A stretch of DNA of 64,000 nucleotides from Rhodobacteraceae bacterium 63075. Its GTDB lineage: Bacteria > Pseudomonadota > Alphaproteobacteria > Rhodobacterales > Rhodobacteraceae. The notes under the pieces are model-generated. The model was not told the DNA's origin. It ran no database searches and saw only the letters and a list, made by a program, of their open reading frames with translations. Made by a program: the position numbers and the translations under genes. The DNA lies in contig QVMW01000011.1 in assembly GCA_003417655.1 (NCBI GenBank), positions 1-64,000 of the forward strand, in the 5' to 3' direction. Below are positions 46,076 to 56,900 of this stretch, piece by piece. How positions within the stretch are numbered: the stretch's first letter is position 1; every line of letters begins with the position of its first letter.

Positions 46076-46357
46076 TCAGGCGTTCGCCGCCGGCTCTGTC
46101 TTGGAGATGACCTGCGCGACCGTCGCCTGGATGATCCGGACTTTCACACCCTCGGCGATCTCCACGTCCAGCTCGCCATCGTCGCGCACCTTGGTGACCT
46201 TGCCGACCATGCCGCCCTGCGTGACGATCTGGTCACCCCGGCGGATCGCCTCGATCATCGCCTTGTGCTCTTTCATCTTCTTTTGCTGCGGCCGGATCAG
46301 CAGGAAATACATGATCGCGAAAATCGCGGCCAACATCAGCAGATCACCAGGTCTCAT
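46076..46357 (-). CDS. yajC: Preprotein translocase subunit YajC
   Basis: A 93-residue protein with one N-terminal membrane helix (about 5-22) followed by RPQQKKMKEHKAMIEAIRRGDQIVTQGGMVGKV, the YajC signature. It associates with SecDF and YidC. First gene of the minus-strand sec run, divergent from serS. Confidence 0.95.
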   Translation of the reverse strand: MRPGDLLMLAAIFAIMYFLLIRPQQKKMKEHKAMIEAIRRGDQIVTQGGMVGKVTKVRDDGELDVEIAEGVKVRIIQATVAQVISKTEPAANA

Positions 46358-46572
46358 GAGCGCATCCCATCCAGTTTGTCCTTGGAGGCCACCCCTGGCC
46401 CCGTAAATCCCGCCCTACCTAAGCGGCTTCATTGCGCGATGCAATCCCAAGGGGCCGTTTTGTGGGCGGGATTCAGGGGGCCGGGCGCGCCGCCATTGAC
46501 CAGTTTACCTTGCCCCGCAAAATCGGCCATAAGGCGTCAGACGAGTCACTCAAGGCCAAGGACCCAAGACAG

Positions 46573-47865
46573 ATGCATGATATCCGCATGATCCGTGAGA
46601 CCCCCGATGCTTTCGATGCCGTGATGGCGCGGCGCGGGCTCTCGCCTGTCTCCGGTGACATCCTCGCGCTTGACGAGAAGCGCCGGGCGAAGATCCTCGC
46701 CGCCGAGGAGGCGCAGGCCGCGCAGAACAAGGCCGCCAAGGAGATCGGCGCGGCCAAGGCGGCGGGCGACGAAGACCGCTTCAACGCCCTGCGCGAGGAC
46801 GTCTCCGCCAGGAAGGCCCAGGTCGCCGAGATGCAGGCCGAGGCCAAGGCGCTCGATGCCGAGTTGACCGAGCTTCTGAGCACCCTGCCCAACCTCCTGC
46901 ATGACGATGTGCCCGACGGTGAGGACGAGGAGGACAACACCGAGATCCGCCGCTGGGGCACGCCCCGCGAGATGGGCTTCGCGCCAGCCGAGCATTACGA
47001 GCTGCCCGGCGTCAAGGCGGGCATGGATTTCGAGACCGCCGCCAAGCTCTCCGGCAGCCGCTTCGTCGTGCTTTCGGGTGCCGTCGCGCGCCTCCACCGC
47101 GCGCTGGCGCAGTTCATGATCAACACCCATACCGAGGAAAACGGCCTCACCGAAACATGGACGCCCGTGCTCGTGCGCGACGAGATGATGTATGGCACCG
47201 GCCAACTCCCGAAGTTCGGCGAGGACAGCTACAAGACGACGAACGGCTGGTGGCTCGTGCCCACCGCCGAGGTGACGCTCACCAATATCGTCAACGGCAT
47301 GACCGTCGAGGAAAGCTATCTGCCCCGCCGCTACGTGGCGCATACGCAATGCTTCCGCTCCGAGGCGGGCAGCGCCGGGCGCGACACGGCCGGGATGCTG
47401 CGCCAGCACCAGTTCGAGAAGGTCGAGATGGTCTCGGTCACGCATCCCGAGAAGAGCATGGACGAGCACGAACGCATGACGCGCTGCGCCGAAGGCATCC
47501 TCGAAGCGCTCGGCCTGCCTTATCGCACGGTCATCCTGTGCACGGGCGATATCGGCTTCGGCGCGATCAAGACCCATGACATCGAGGTCTGGCTGCCCGG
47601 GCAGAACGCCTATCGCGAGATCAGCTCGGTCTCCGTCTGCGGCGATTTCCAGGCCCGCCGCATGAACGCGCGCTTCAAGCCCGAGGGCGGCGGCAAGCCC
47701 GAATTCCTCCACACGCTCAACGGCTCCGGCCTCGCCGTGGGCCGCGCGCTTATCGCCGTGCTGGAAAACGGCCAGCAGGAGGACGGTTCGGTGACGCTCC
47801 CGGAGGTGCTCGCGCCCTATCTCGGCGGCAGGACTCGGCTCATGGCGGATGGCACGCTCGCCTGA
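46573..47865 (+). CDS. serS: Serine-tRNA ligase
   Basis: A 430-residue class-II synthetase of standard length. It has an N-terminal coiled-coil arm (about 30-105) that reads the tRNA variable loop, then [21 protein letters not shown] (motif 2) and [18 protein letters not shown] (motif 3, with the catalytic Arg). It charges Ser onto tRNASer and tRNASec. The start at 46573 is supported by AGACAG only weakly, but it matches the family's MHDIRMIRE start. Monocistronic. Confidence 0.97.
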   Translation: MHDIRMIRETPDAFDAVMARRGLSPVSGDILALDEKRRAKILAAEEAQAAQNKAAKEIGAAKAAGDEDRFNALREDVSARKAQVAEMQAEAKALDAELTELLSTLPNLLHDDVPDGEDEEDNTEIRRWGTPREMGFAPAEHYELPGVKAGMDFETAAKLSGSRFVVLSGAVARLHRALAQFMINTHTEENGLTETWTPVLVRDEMMYGTGQLPKFGEDSYKTTNGWWLVPTAEVTLTNIVNGMTVEESYLPRRYVAHTQCFRSEAGSAGRDTAGMLRQHQFEKVEMVSVTHPEKSMDEHERMTRCAEGILEALGLPYRTVILCTGDIGFGAIKTHDIEVWLPGQNAYREISSVSVCGDFQARRMNARFKPEGGGKPEFLHTLNGSGLAVGRALIAVLENGQQEDGSVTLPEVLAPYLGGRTRLMADGTLA

Positions 47866-47946
47866 GCAGCACCGATTTGCCTTGCATCCGGAACCATGAG
47901 CGCGCCGTAGTGTTCTAGGACAAACGCTTCAAACGCAGGAGACGAC

Positions 47947-48642
47947 ATGCAACGCGCCCTTTCCATCCTGACTTTCGTCGCGGCTCTCGTTTTTGCCTTG
48001 TCGCCCTTCCTCGTGTCCGGCTTCAACGGGTTCGAGGGCGACCAGTTCCCCGTTCCGCAGAACGACCCGCCGGTGCAGCCTGCGGGCTATGCCTTCTCGA
48101 TCTGGGGGCTGATCTATCTCTGGCTGATCGCCGGGACCGGCATGGGCCTCATCGCGCGCCATGACAGCGCCGACTGGGAAGCCCAGCGCGCGCCGCTCTT
48201 CATCTCGCTCGCCGTGGGCGCCTCCTGGCTGTCGGTGGCGCAGATGTCGCCTGTCTGGGCCACGGTGCTGATCTGGGTCATGCTGGTGACGGCCCTCTCC
48301 GCGCTCCTGCGGGCAGGCGAGAACGACCGCTGGCTCCAGCGCGAGCCCATCGGCGCTTATGCCGGCTGGCTCACGGCGGCCGCGTCCGTCTCCATCGGCC
48401 TGCTGCTCGCGGGCTATGGCTACACTTCCGGGCAGATCGCCGCCTATGTCGGCCTTGCCGTCGCCCTCGTCATCGCCGTGGCATTCCAGAAGGCCCGCCC
48501 CGACAGCCTCGCCTATCCGGGTGCCGTGATCTGGGCCCTCGTCGGCGTGATCGTGGCCAATGCCGCGCCGCTCAATATCGGCGTTGCCGGGCTTGCAGCC
48601 CTTGGCATCGGTTATCTCGGATTGAACATGATCCGCAGGTAG
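47947..48642 (+). CDS. TspO/MBR-related membrane protein
   Basis: A 231-residue integral membrane protein with about six to seven helices. QPAGYAFSIWGLIYLWLI is the TspO/MBR N-terminal signature. Compared with classical TspO (about 160 residues, five helices) it is longer and ends in two extra helices. TspO proteins bind porphyrins and sense oxidative or light stress; the role of this longer class is unknown. CAGGAGACGAC precedes the ATG. Confidence 0.8.
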   Translation: MQRALSILTFVAALVFALSPFLVSGFNGFEGDQFPVPQNDPPVQPAGYAFSIWGLIYLWLIAGTGMGLIARHDSADWEAQRAPLFISLAVGASWLSVAQMSPVWATVLIWVMLVTALSALLRAGENDRWLQREPIGAYAGWLTAAASVSIGLLLAGYGYTSGQIAAYVGLAVALVIAVAFQKARPDSLAYPGAVIWALVGVIVANAAPLNIGVAGLAALGIGYLGLNMIRR

Positions 48643-48738
48643 CCGCTTTCTTTCGAAGAAAGCGGTCCAAAATCCGTCGCGGATTTTGCCACGAATTTTT
48701 CGAAAAAATTCGGATCGAATTCCGTGACGGAATTCGAT
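48643..48738. terminator. Array of four stem-loops between convergent genes
   Basis: Four perfect stems with three-base loops: CCGCTTTCTT/AAGAAAGCGG (48643-48665), AAAATCCG/CGGATTTT (48669-48687), CGAATTTTT/AAAAATTCG (48692-48712) and ATCGAATTCCG/CGGAATTCGAT (48714-48738). Loops are TCG, TCG, CGA and TGA. It fills the whole gap between the TspO and der stops and could terminate both directions. Confidence 0.7.
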
Positions 48739-48744
48739 CCCGCG

Positions 48745-50196
48745 TCAGTCCCGCCGCCCCTGCATGTGCTTGCGCAGCTTCGAGGGGCCGGCCTTCTTGC
48801 GGCCCTTGTAGGGGTTCTTGTCGCCCTGCCCGCGCATATGCAGGCGAATCGGCGTGCCCGGCATGTCGAAATCCTCGCGCAGCCCGTTGACGAGATAGCG
48901 CGTATAGGCGGCGGGAATCTTGTCGGGATGGCTGCACATCACCACGAAACCGGGCGGGCGCGTCTTGGCCTGCGTGATGTAACGCAGCTTGATGCGGCGG
49001 CCCTGCGGGGCGGGCGGGGGATGCGCCTCGACCATGCCCGTGAGCCAGCGGTTGAGCGCCGCCGTCGGCACGCGGCGGTTCCAGATGTCATGGGCGCGGC
49101 GCACCGCGTCATGCAGCCGCTCCAGCCCCCGGCCCGTCTTGGCCGACACGGTGATGAGCGGTGCCCCCCGGAGCTGCGGCAGCAGGCGCGCAAACTCTTC
49201 CTTCAGCTCGCGCAGCTTCTCCTGCTTGGCCTCTTCCACGTCCCACTTGTTGACAGCGACGACCACGGCACGCCCCTCGCGCTCGGCAAGGTCCGCGATG
49301 CGCAGATCCTGCTGCTCGAAGGGGATCGCCGCGTCGAGCAGGACGATCACGACCTCGGCGAACTTCACCGCCCTGAGCCCGTCGGAGACGGAGAGCTTCT
49401 CCAGCTTGTCCTGGACCTTGGCCTTCCGGCGCATCCCGGCGGTATCGAAAATGCGCACCGGCGTGCCCGACCAGTCCAGCGTCAGCGAGATCGCATCGCG
49501 GGTGATCCCTGCCTCGGGCCCCGTCAGCAGGCGATCTTCACCCAGTATCTTGTTGATCAGCGTGGATTTTCCCGCGTTGGGGCGGCCTACCACGGCGATC
49601 TGGAGGGGTTTTTTCTCGGTCGGGCTGTGGTCGGGGAGGTCTTCATCTTCGTCCACGGTCACATCGACGCGCGGCGCATCCTCGCGGGCGCGCTCCTCAT
49701 GCGCATCGGCGACGGGCATCAGCGCAGAGTAAAGCTCGTTGAGCCCCTCGCCATGCTCGGCCGACAGGCGGATCGGATCGCCAAGCCCGAGACCGTAGGC
49801 TTCCATGACCCCCGCCTCCGAGGCGTTGCTTTCCGACTTGTTCGCCGCCACGAAAACATGTTTGCCGCGGCGGCGCAGGATATCGGCGAAGATCTCGTCG
49901 GTCGGGGTCACGCCTGTGCGGGCATCGATCATGAACAGGCAGGCATCGGCCATGTCGACCGCGCGCTCGGTCAGGCGGCGCATCCGGCCTTCGAGGCTGT
50001 CATCGGTGGCCTCTTCCAGCCCCGCCGTGTCGATCACCGTGAAGCGCAGATCGGCGAGTTTCGCCTCGCCCTCGCGCAAGTCGCGCGTCACGCCCGGCTG
50101 GTCGTCGACCAGCGCCAGCCGCTTGCCGACAAGCCTGTTGAACAGGGTCGATTTGCCCACGTTGGGCCGCCCCACGATGGCGAGGGTGAAACTCAT
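48745..50196 (-). CDS. der: Ribosome biogenesis GTPase Der (EngA)
   Basis: A 483-residue protein with two GTPase domains in tandem: G1 GRPNVGKST (residues 8-16) with DTAGLE, and GRPNAGKST (about 200-212) with [11 protein letters not shown]-like C-terminal domain follows, ending in a basic tail ([18 protein letters not shown]). It is needed for 50S subunit assembly. It lies downstream of bamB and the TPR gene, the same gene order as E. coli yfgM-bamB-der. Confidence 0.96.
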   Translation of the reverse strand: MSFTLAIVGRPNVGKSTLFNRLVGKRLALVDDQPGVTRDLREGEAKLADLRFTVIDTAGLEEATDDSLEGRMRRLTERAVDMADACLFMIDARTGVTPTDEIFADILRRRGKHVFVAANKSESNASEAGVMEAYGLGLGDPIRLSAEHGEGLNELYSALMPVADAHEERAREDAPRVDVTVDEDEDLPDHSPTEKKPLQIAVVGRPNAGKSTLINKILGEDRLLTGPEAGITRDAISLTLDWSGTPVRIFDTAGMRRKAKVQDKLEKLSVSDGLRAVKFAEVVIVLLDAAIPFEQQDLRIADLAEREGRAVVVAVNKWDVEEAKQEKLRELKEEFARLLPQLRGAPLITVSAKTGRGLERLHDAVRRAHDIWNRRVPTAALNRWLTGMVEAHPPPAPQGRRIKLRYITQAKTRPPGFVVMCSHPDKIPAAYTRYLVNGLREDFDMPGTPIRLHMRGQGDKNPYKGRKKAGPSKLRKHMQGRRD

Positions 50197-50257
50197 CTCT
50201 TGCGCTCCGGCTGCGTCAATACGGTCTGCGAAGATGCGCGTCTATCCGACCTGACAG

Positions 50258-51610
50258 TCAGCGGAAAGCCAAAAGTTGACCGTTGCCGCTGACCACATAC
50301 ATCACGCCCCCCGCGAAGACCGGCGCGGAGGAGGCCCCGCCCCGGATCTCGGCCTGGCCCGTCTGGCTGCCGTCCTCGGGGTCGAAGGCGCGGATGAGCC
50401 CGTCCGAGGAGGCCACGTAGAGCTTCCCGCCTGCCAGCACCGGGCCGTAATGGGCAAAGACACCGCGCTGCCTGCGCGGGCGGTCCTTGATGAAGAAGGG
50501 CAATTCCTGGGACCAGACATAGGTGCCCGTCTCGGCGTCGAGCCGGACGAGATCATTGCCTTCCGAGACAAGGAAGATGGAGCCGCCCGCGACCCAGACA
50601 GGGCTCATCGGCCCTTCCTCGACGGTCCATTTGCGCGCGCCCGAGGCTGTCTCCAGCGCGACCATGCGGCCCGAATGCGTCCCGGCATAGATCGTGTCGC
50701 CGACGATGACGGGCCCGCCCGTGACATCGGTGATACGGCTGCGCGCGAACCCGTCCCGGCGGCCCGGGATGATCGCGTCCCAGAGCCTCAGCCCGCCCTG
50801 CTTGAAGGCGGCCTGCACCTCGTTGGAGCCGAAGGAGAAGACAACGAGCCGGTCGTTGACCGCCGGGGCCGCGCCGCCGAGAATGTTGTTCTTGTCCGAA
50901 GCGGCGGCAAGCTGCCAGCGGATGCGCCCCGTCTCGGTCTCGAGCGCCCAGGCCGTCTTGTCCCCGGCCACGAGATAGACCAGCCCGCCGCTCACGCTCG
51001 GCGTTCCGGTGCCGGGGGCCTGGAGTTTCTGCTGCCAGAGCTCCGCGCCGGTCTCGGCATCGAGCGCCGTCATCAGCCCGAAGCCCGAGGAGATGAAGAG
51101 TTTTCCATCCGCGAAAGCCAGGCCGCCGCCCGAGGCGTCGCGGCCCGCATCGCGCGCGGGCACGAGGCTCTTGGACCAGACGAGCTGCCCGGAGGTCGAA
51201 ACCGCGCTGACCTGCGCCTCGCTGTCGAGGGTGAATATCTTGCCGCCGGCCACGACAGGGTCGGCCGTGATCCGCCCGTGGCGCGAGTTCCCCGCACCGA
51301 TATCCGCGGCCCAGAGCGGCTGCATCGCGCCGCCGAAGGCAGGATGGCTCACGCGCACGGCCGGGCTCACATGGCTCTGGGTCCAGCTTGCATTGTCCTG
51401 CCGGGCCGGCAGGGAGAGCGGCTCGCTGCGATTCTCCCCGTCTTGCGTGATGACATCCACACTGGCCAGTTCCTCGGCCCCGCGCAACGCCTCGCGCTTG
51501 CCGGGCAGGATCGTCTCCGGCTCCTCGCAGGCGCTCAGAAAGAGCAGCATCGCCGCCATCGCACCCGCGCCGAGCGGCCCAGCACCACGCCGTTTGAGCT
51601 CTACTGCCAT
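50258..51610 (-). CDS. bamB: PQQ-repeat beta-propeller lipoprotein, BamB-like
   Basis: A 450-residue lipoprotein: lipobox LSAC gives a Cys28 anchor. The body is an eight-bladed propeller of PQQ-type repeats, seen as repeated G-x-x-x-A-x-D-x-x-T/S-G blades such as ALDAETGAELWQQ and RLDAETGTYVWSQ. BamB is a subunit of the outer-membrane assembly complex. The position between der and a YfgM-like gene supports the assignment. It is longer than E. coli BamB, with extra N-terminal residues. Confidence 0.9.
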   Translation of the reverse strand: MAVELKRRGAGPLGAGAMAAMLLFLSACEEPETILPGKREALRGAEELASVDVITQDGENRSEPLSLPARQDNASWTQSHVSPAVRVSHPAFGGAMQPLWAADIGAGNSRHGRITADPVVAGGKIFTLDSEAQVSAVSTSGQLVWSKSLVPARDAGRDASGGGLAFADGKLFISSGFGLMTALDAETGAELWQQKLQAPGTGTPSVSGGLVYLVAGDKTAWALETETGRIRWQLAAASDKNNILGGAAPAVNDRLVVFSFGSNEVQAAFKQGGLRLWDAIIPGRRDGFARSRITDVTGGPVIVGDTIYAGTHSGRMVALETASGARKWTVEEGPMSPVWVAGGSIFLVSEGNDLVRLDAETGTYVWSQELPFFIKDRPRRQRGVFAHYGPVLAGGKLYVASSDGLIRAFDPEDGSQTGQAEIRGGASSAPVFAGGVMYVVSGNGQLLAFR

Positions 51611-51634
51611 CTTACGCTTCCTCTCGCCTTCATG

Positions 51635-52321
51635 TCAGCCGTTGTCGGACGTGTTCTCGCCCTGCACAGCTTCGGGCAGATCACCGCCCAGCACAACAAT
51701 CATCTGGTTCGCCCGGCGGCGCATCCCGGCCGTGGCTTCCGCATCGTCCAGGATCGCCCGGTATGCCTCGAGCGCGGCCTCTTCATTGCCGTCCTCGATA
51801 TCTATCAGCGCAAGCTGCTCCTCGGCCATGAGCGTAAGCTGCGGATTGCCGCCGATCAACGCCTGATAACCGGCGCGCCGCTCTTCGGTGTTCAGCGTCT
51901 CGGCCTGCATGCCCAGCAGCTTGAAGCTGGCCACTTGCCGGTAGACGGGCGGCACATCGGCATCGTCGGAAATGGCCTGGAGGCTGGCCTTGGCATCATC
52001 CACATCCCCCGAAGCATACTGTGCCTGCGCGCGCAGCAGCCCGAGCACGGCCCGGCCGCCCTCGTTCGGGGCCTCAACGGCCTCCAGCGCCGCGGCCCGT
52101 GCGATCGGGTCATTGGCCTCCAGGGCTTCGAGCATGGCGTCGCCGAAGGCCTGCGCCTGCGCCTCGGCCTGCGCCTTGCGATACTCGTTCCACGCCGCGC
52201 CGCCGACAATGAGCACGATGGCGAGAATCGCGATCCAGCCATAGCGCTTCATGAGGGCGAAAAGCCTGTCGCGGCGGACTTCCTCGCTGACTTCGTCGAT
52301 GAAACTGTCGGTGTCGCTCAC
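51635..52321 (-). CDS. TPR membrane protein, YfgM/ancillary SecYEG translocon type
   Basis: A 228-residue protein: N-terminal cytoplasmic part (VSDTDSFIDEVSEEVRRDRLF), one membrane helix (about 27-45), then TPR-like helical repeats facing the periplasm (residues 60-220). YfgM-type proteins bind SecYEG and hand substrates to periplasmic chaperones. A GTG start at 52321 was chosen, since the ORF extends into low-complexity sequence. The stop is 24 bp before bamB. Confidence 0.8.
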   Translation of the reverse strand: MSDTDSFIDEVSEEVRRDRLFALMKRYGWIAILAIVLIVGGAAWNEYRKAQAEAQAQAFGDAMLEALEANDPIARAAALEAVEAPNEGGRAVLGLLRAQAQYASGDVDDAKASLQAISDDADVPPVYRQVASFKLLGMQAETLNTEERRAGYQALIGGNPQLTLMAEEQLALIDIEDGNEEAALEAYRAILDDAEATAGMRRRANQMIVVLGGDLPEAVQGENTSDNG

Positions 52322-52467
52322 GCGGATGCCCCCGTTCGGTGTTTTTCCCCTCTTAACCTGTCCCTTGGCCCCTGCCAAGACCCCCCCAGTCGCCAGAGCC
52401 GGGCAATCGGCTCCGAGCGCGCTTCGCGTGATGCGGCGAGGCCGCGCAGTTGCCGCTGAATGCCCCG

Positions 52468-52485
52468 CTAAACTGGACAGTTTAG
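52468..52485 (+). promoter_or_regulatory. Operator-like inverted repeat before the RND operon
   Basis: CTAAACT (52468-52474), GGAC, AGTTTAG (52479-52485): a perfect 7-4-7 repeat 117 bp before the adaptor ATG. It has the size of a TetR-family operator. No regulator gene is adjacent, so the regulator would be unlinked. Confidence 0.5.
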
Positions 52486-52601
52486 TCAAACATGATTATG
52501 TGAGCACGAAGCGAGTGAAACGCGCGCCGCATCAAGGGCGCACCAGTTACGAGTCGGCCTCCCGCCCGGAAGGCGGATCGATCACGAAGGAAGACGCGCC
52601 G

Positions 52602-53924
52602 ATGCGAATAATTCCCGTTCTGACAGCCATTCTTGTCTCGGTGTTCCTGTTCTTTCTCGTTGTCGAACGCGACGCCCTTTTGTCCTTCGCGCGCGGAGCG
52701 GACGAAGCTCAGGCGCCAATCGACCTGCCGGATGGCGCGGAGAGCGAAGCAGAGCTCGAGGCCGGCATCGCCTCCGAGCCGCGCGACGGCGCGATCGGTG
52801 TCATCGCGGTGAAGTCGGTGGCCCGCCAGATCGACAGCGCGGTGATCCTGCGCGGCGAGACGCAGGCCGCGCGGGAGGTCACGGTCCAGGCCGAAACCTC
52901 TGGCAAGGTCGTCTCCGAGCCGCTGCGCAAGGGCGCTTTCGTCGAAGAAAACCAGATCCTGTGCAGGCTCGACCCGGGCACGCGGGGCGCCTCGCTGGCC
53001 GAGGCCGAGGCGCGGCTGGCCGAAGCGCGCGCGCGCATCCCCGAGACCGAGGCCCAGATCCCACGCGCCGAAGCGCAGCTCGAACAGGCGCGCGCACAGC
53101 TCGAGGAGGCGCGCATCAACGACAATGCCGCCCGCAAGCTCAGCGAAGGCGGCTATGCCTCCGAGACGCGCGTGGCCGCCTCCGCAGCCGCGCTGCGCGC
53201 CGGTGAAGCCGCCGTGCGCTCTGCCGAAGCCGCGCTCAAGACGGCCCAGTCCGGCATGCAAGGGGTCGAGGCCAATATCGAATCGGCGCAGGCCGGCGTC
53301 GCCGGCGCCAAACGCGAGATCGACCGGCTGAGCATCACAGCGCCCTTCGCGGGCCTGCTGGAAAGCGACACGGCCGAGCTTGGCACGTTGCTCCAGCCCG
53401 GCGCGGTCTGCGCCACGATCATCCAGCTTGATCCGATCAAGCTCGTCGGCTTCGTTCCGGAGGCGCAGGTCAGCCGTGTCGGGATCGGCGCGCGCGCAGG
53501 CGCCCGCCTCACGACCGGCCAGACGCTCACCGGCCAGGTCACCTTCCTGGGGCGCAGCGCGGATCCGCTCACGCGCACCTTCCGCATCGAGATCGAGGTG
53601 CCGAACCCGGATCTGGAAATCCGCGACGGCCAGACCACCGAGATCGTCATCGCCTCGGAAGGGCAATCGGCGCATCTCGTGCCGCAATCGGCGCTGACGC
53701 TCAATGACGACGGCCTGCTCGGTGTGCGCCTCGTCGATGACGAAAACCACGCGGTCTTCCACGAGGTCAGGCTGATCCGCGACGACCCGGGCGGTGCCTG
53801 GCTCACCGGTCTGCCCGACAAGGCAGATATCATCATCATCGGACAGGAATACGTCGTCGACGGTGTGCCCGTCGCACCTGAGTTCCGCAGCGCGGACGCA
53901 AGTAGCTCGGAGCCGGATCAATGA
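52602..53924 (+). CDS. RND efflux periplasmic adaptor (membrane fusion protein)
   Basis: A 440-residue adaptor. An N-terminal helix (about 4-22) anchors it; a lipoyl-like half (VTVQAETSGKVVSEPLRKGAFVEENQILCRLD) is followed by a long coiled-coil hairpin (about 130-235, many Glu/Ala/Arg heptads), the second lipoyl half (SITAPFAGLLESDTAELGTLLQPG) and a beta-barrel domain. It joins the permease that follows to an outer-membrane channel not encoded here. GAAGGAAGACGC precedes the ATG. The stop overlaps the permease start. Confidence 0.92.
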   Translation: MRIIPVLTAILVSVFLFFLVVERDALLSFARGADEAQAPIDLPDGAESEAELEAGIASEPRDGAIGVIAVKSVARQIDSAVILRGETQAAREVTVQAETSGKVVSEPLRKGAFVEENQILCRLDPGTRGASLAEAEARLAEARARIPETEAQIPRAEAQLEQARAQLEEARINDNAARKLSEGGYASETRVAASAAALRAGEAAVRSAEAALKTAQSGMQGVEANIESAQAGVAGAKREIDRLSITAPFAGLLESDTAELGTLLQPGAVCATIIQLDPIKLVGFVPEAQVSRVGIGARAGARLTTGQTLTGQVTFLGRSADPLTRTFRIEIEVPNPDLEIRDGQTTEIVIASEGQSAHLVPQSALTLNDDGLLGVRLVDDENHAVFHEVRLIRDDPGGAWLTGLPDKADIIIIGQEYVVDGVPVAPEFRSADASSSEPDQ

Positions 53925-56900
53925 CCGGCCTCGTCGACTGGGCCGCCTCCCGCGCGCGGATGATCCTCGCCTTCATCGTGCTCTCGCTGCTGGTCGGCGG
54001 CTACGCCTATGCGAACCTGCCCAAGGAGGGCGAGCCGGACATCCAGATCCCCGGCCTCTTCGTCTCGGTGCCCTTCCCCGGCATCTCGGCCGCCGACAGC
54101 GAATCGATGCTGGTCAAGACCATGGAAACCGAGCTCGCCGATCTCGACGGACTCCAGACCATGTCGGCCACGGCGGCGGAGAACTACGCGGGCATCTTCC
54201 TCGAATTCGAGTTCGGCTGGGACAAGTCCGCGACCATCGCAGATGTGCGCGACGCGATGAACACCGCCGAGGCGAACTTCCCCGAAGGCGCCGAGAAATA
54301 CTCGATCAACGAGATCAATTTCTCCGAATTCCCCGTGCTGGTGATCAACCTCACCGGCGATGTGCCCGAGCGCACCATGAGCCGCGTGGCGCTCGATTTG
54401 CAGGACGAGATCGAAAGCCTCGATGCGGTCCTTGAAGCAGGCATCGCCGGCAAGCGCGACGAGATGCTCGAAGTGATCATCGACCCGCTCAGGCTCGAAG
54501 CCTACAATGTCACGGCGGGCGAGCTGATCAACGTCGTCGTCAACAACAACCAGCTCATCGCCGCGGGCGAGATCGAGAACGCGACGGGCTCTTTCTCGGT
54601 CAAGATCCCTTCGAGCTTCGATGAGCCGCAGGATGTCTACAACCTGCCGGTGAAGGTGAACGGCGATCGCGTCGTCACCCTCGGGGATATCGCCGATATC
54701 CGGCTCACCTTCGAAGACCGCCTCGGCACCGCCCGCTTCAACGGCGACACGACCGTTGCCCTGCAGGTCGTCAAGCGCAAGGGGTTCAACCTTCTGGACA
54801 TGGACCGCGAGGTCAAATCCGTCGTGGCCGAGGCCGCCGCCGGCTGGCCCGAGGATCTCAAGGCCGCCGTCTTCGTCGGCACCTCCAACGAGCAGGCGCG
54901 CATCGTCGCCTCGATGATCTCCCAGCTCGAAGGCTCGGTGCTGACGGCCATCGCGCTGGTGATGATCGTCGTGCTCGCCGCGCTCGGCATCCGCCCTGCC
55001 CTGCTCGTCGGCTTCGCGATCCCCACATCCTTCCTCTTGTGCTTCGCCCTGCTCGCGCTGATGGACGTGACGATCTCCAACATCGTCATGTTCGGCCTCA
55101 TCCTCGCGGTGGGCATGCTGGTGGACGGGGCGATCGTCGTGGTGGAATATGCCGACAAGCGGATCGCGGCGGGCACCGGCCCGATGCACGCCTATGTCGA
55201 GGCCGCCAAGCGCATGTTCTGGCCCGTGGTGGCCTCCACCGCCACGACGCTCTGCGCCTTCCTGCCGATGCTTTTCTGGCCGGGCGTGCCGGGGCAGTTC
55301 ATGGGGATGCTGCCCGTCACGCTCATCTTCGTGCTCTCGGCCTCGCTGGTTGTCGCGCTGATCTACCTGCCGGTGATGGGCGGGGTCACGGGGCGCATGA
55401 GCCGCAGTTTCACCCGCACATCGGACGCGCTCAGGCAGGCCGCGCCCTGGTGGCTGCGCGCCCTGCTGGTGCCGCCTGCACTCTACCTGCTCTTCCTCGG
55501 CGCGATGCAGGTGCTCAACCCCGCCTATATCACCGGTGCGCCACTCGGCAGCGGCTTCGTCTCGCTCCTGCCGGGCATCGCCATCTTCCTGCTGGGCTGT
55601 TTCGCCTCGACGGTCACGCTCGGCGCGGCCCGGATCGAGCGCCGCAAACGCGCCGTCAAGGCCGGTCGCCGCCGCACGATCTTCGGCCATTTCATCCATC
55701 TCATCACCGGCAACCCGGTCATGCCGGTCGTCTCCATCGCCGCGGTTGTTCTCTTCGTGCTCACGGTGTTCGGCACCTATTCGGAGAACAACAACGGCAC
55801 CGAGTTCTTCGTCGAGAGCGAGCCGGAAATGGCCATCGTCTATGTCCGCGCCCGTGGCAACCTGAGCCTCGAACAGAAGGACGCGCTGATCGAGCGCGCC
55901 GAAGAGGTCGTGCTGGCGCATCCCGGCGTCGACAATGCCTTCTCATTCGCCGGCGAAAGCGGCCTTGATTCCAACACCGGCGGCGCACAGCCGCCCAAGG
56001 ACACGATCGGCCAGATCCAGTTCGAGACGATCCCCTGGGAAGATCGCATGGACCGCCCCGAGCTTGACGGCGACCGCGTGCTCGACGAGCTGACGGCAGA
56101 GCTCGAAAAGCTCCCCGGCACCAGGATCGAGATTCTCGCCGCCTCGCGCGGCCCGGCCTCGGCCAAGCCGGTGCACCTCCGCCTCAAGGGCGACGACTGG
56201 GAAGAGCTGATCGCGGCGACAGAGATCGCGCGCGCACGGTTCGACGAAACGGCCGGCCTGACGCTCCAGGAAGACACGCTGCCGCTGCCCGGTATCGACT
56301 GGCAGATCGATGTCGATGTCGAGGCCGCCGGGCGCTACGGCGCCGACGTGGCCACCGTGGGCGGCATGGTCCAGCTCGTCACGCGCGGGCTGCTGCTCGA
56401 CACGATGCGCGTCGACAGCTCCGACGAGGAGATCGAGATCCGCGTGCGCTTTCCCGAGAAGGACCGCGCGCTTTCTACGCTCGATACGCTCAAGCTGCGC
56501 ACGCAGGACGGGCTCATCCCGCTCACGAACTTTCTCACGCGCCAGCCCGTGGCCAAGCTCGGCGAGATCAACCGCGAGGGCCAGAAGCGTTATTTCGACG
56601 TGAAAGCGGGCGTTGCCTCCAACACGCTCCTGCTCGTGAACGCGGAGACCGGCGAAGAGGCCACCGTGCCGGCTTCCGAGTGGGATTCCGACGAAGACCT
56701 GCGCGAAGACTGGCAACGCGATGGCTTCGAGGCCGTGCCGCTCACGCCGGGCAACAGGATCGAGGCACTAACCTCCTGGCTCGACGCGGAAAGCCCCCTG
56801 CCCTCGGGCGTCTCCTTCGAATGGACCGGCGACCAGGAGGACGAAGCCGAAAGCCAGGCCTTCCTGATGACGGCCTTCGGCGCGGCGCTCGGGCTGATGT

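Noticed and set aside
53918..55921. A 667-residue minus-strand frame opposite the RND permease
   Set aside because: Same shadow pattern; no start signal and no domain.
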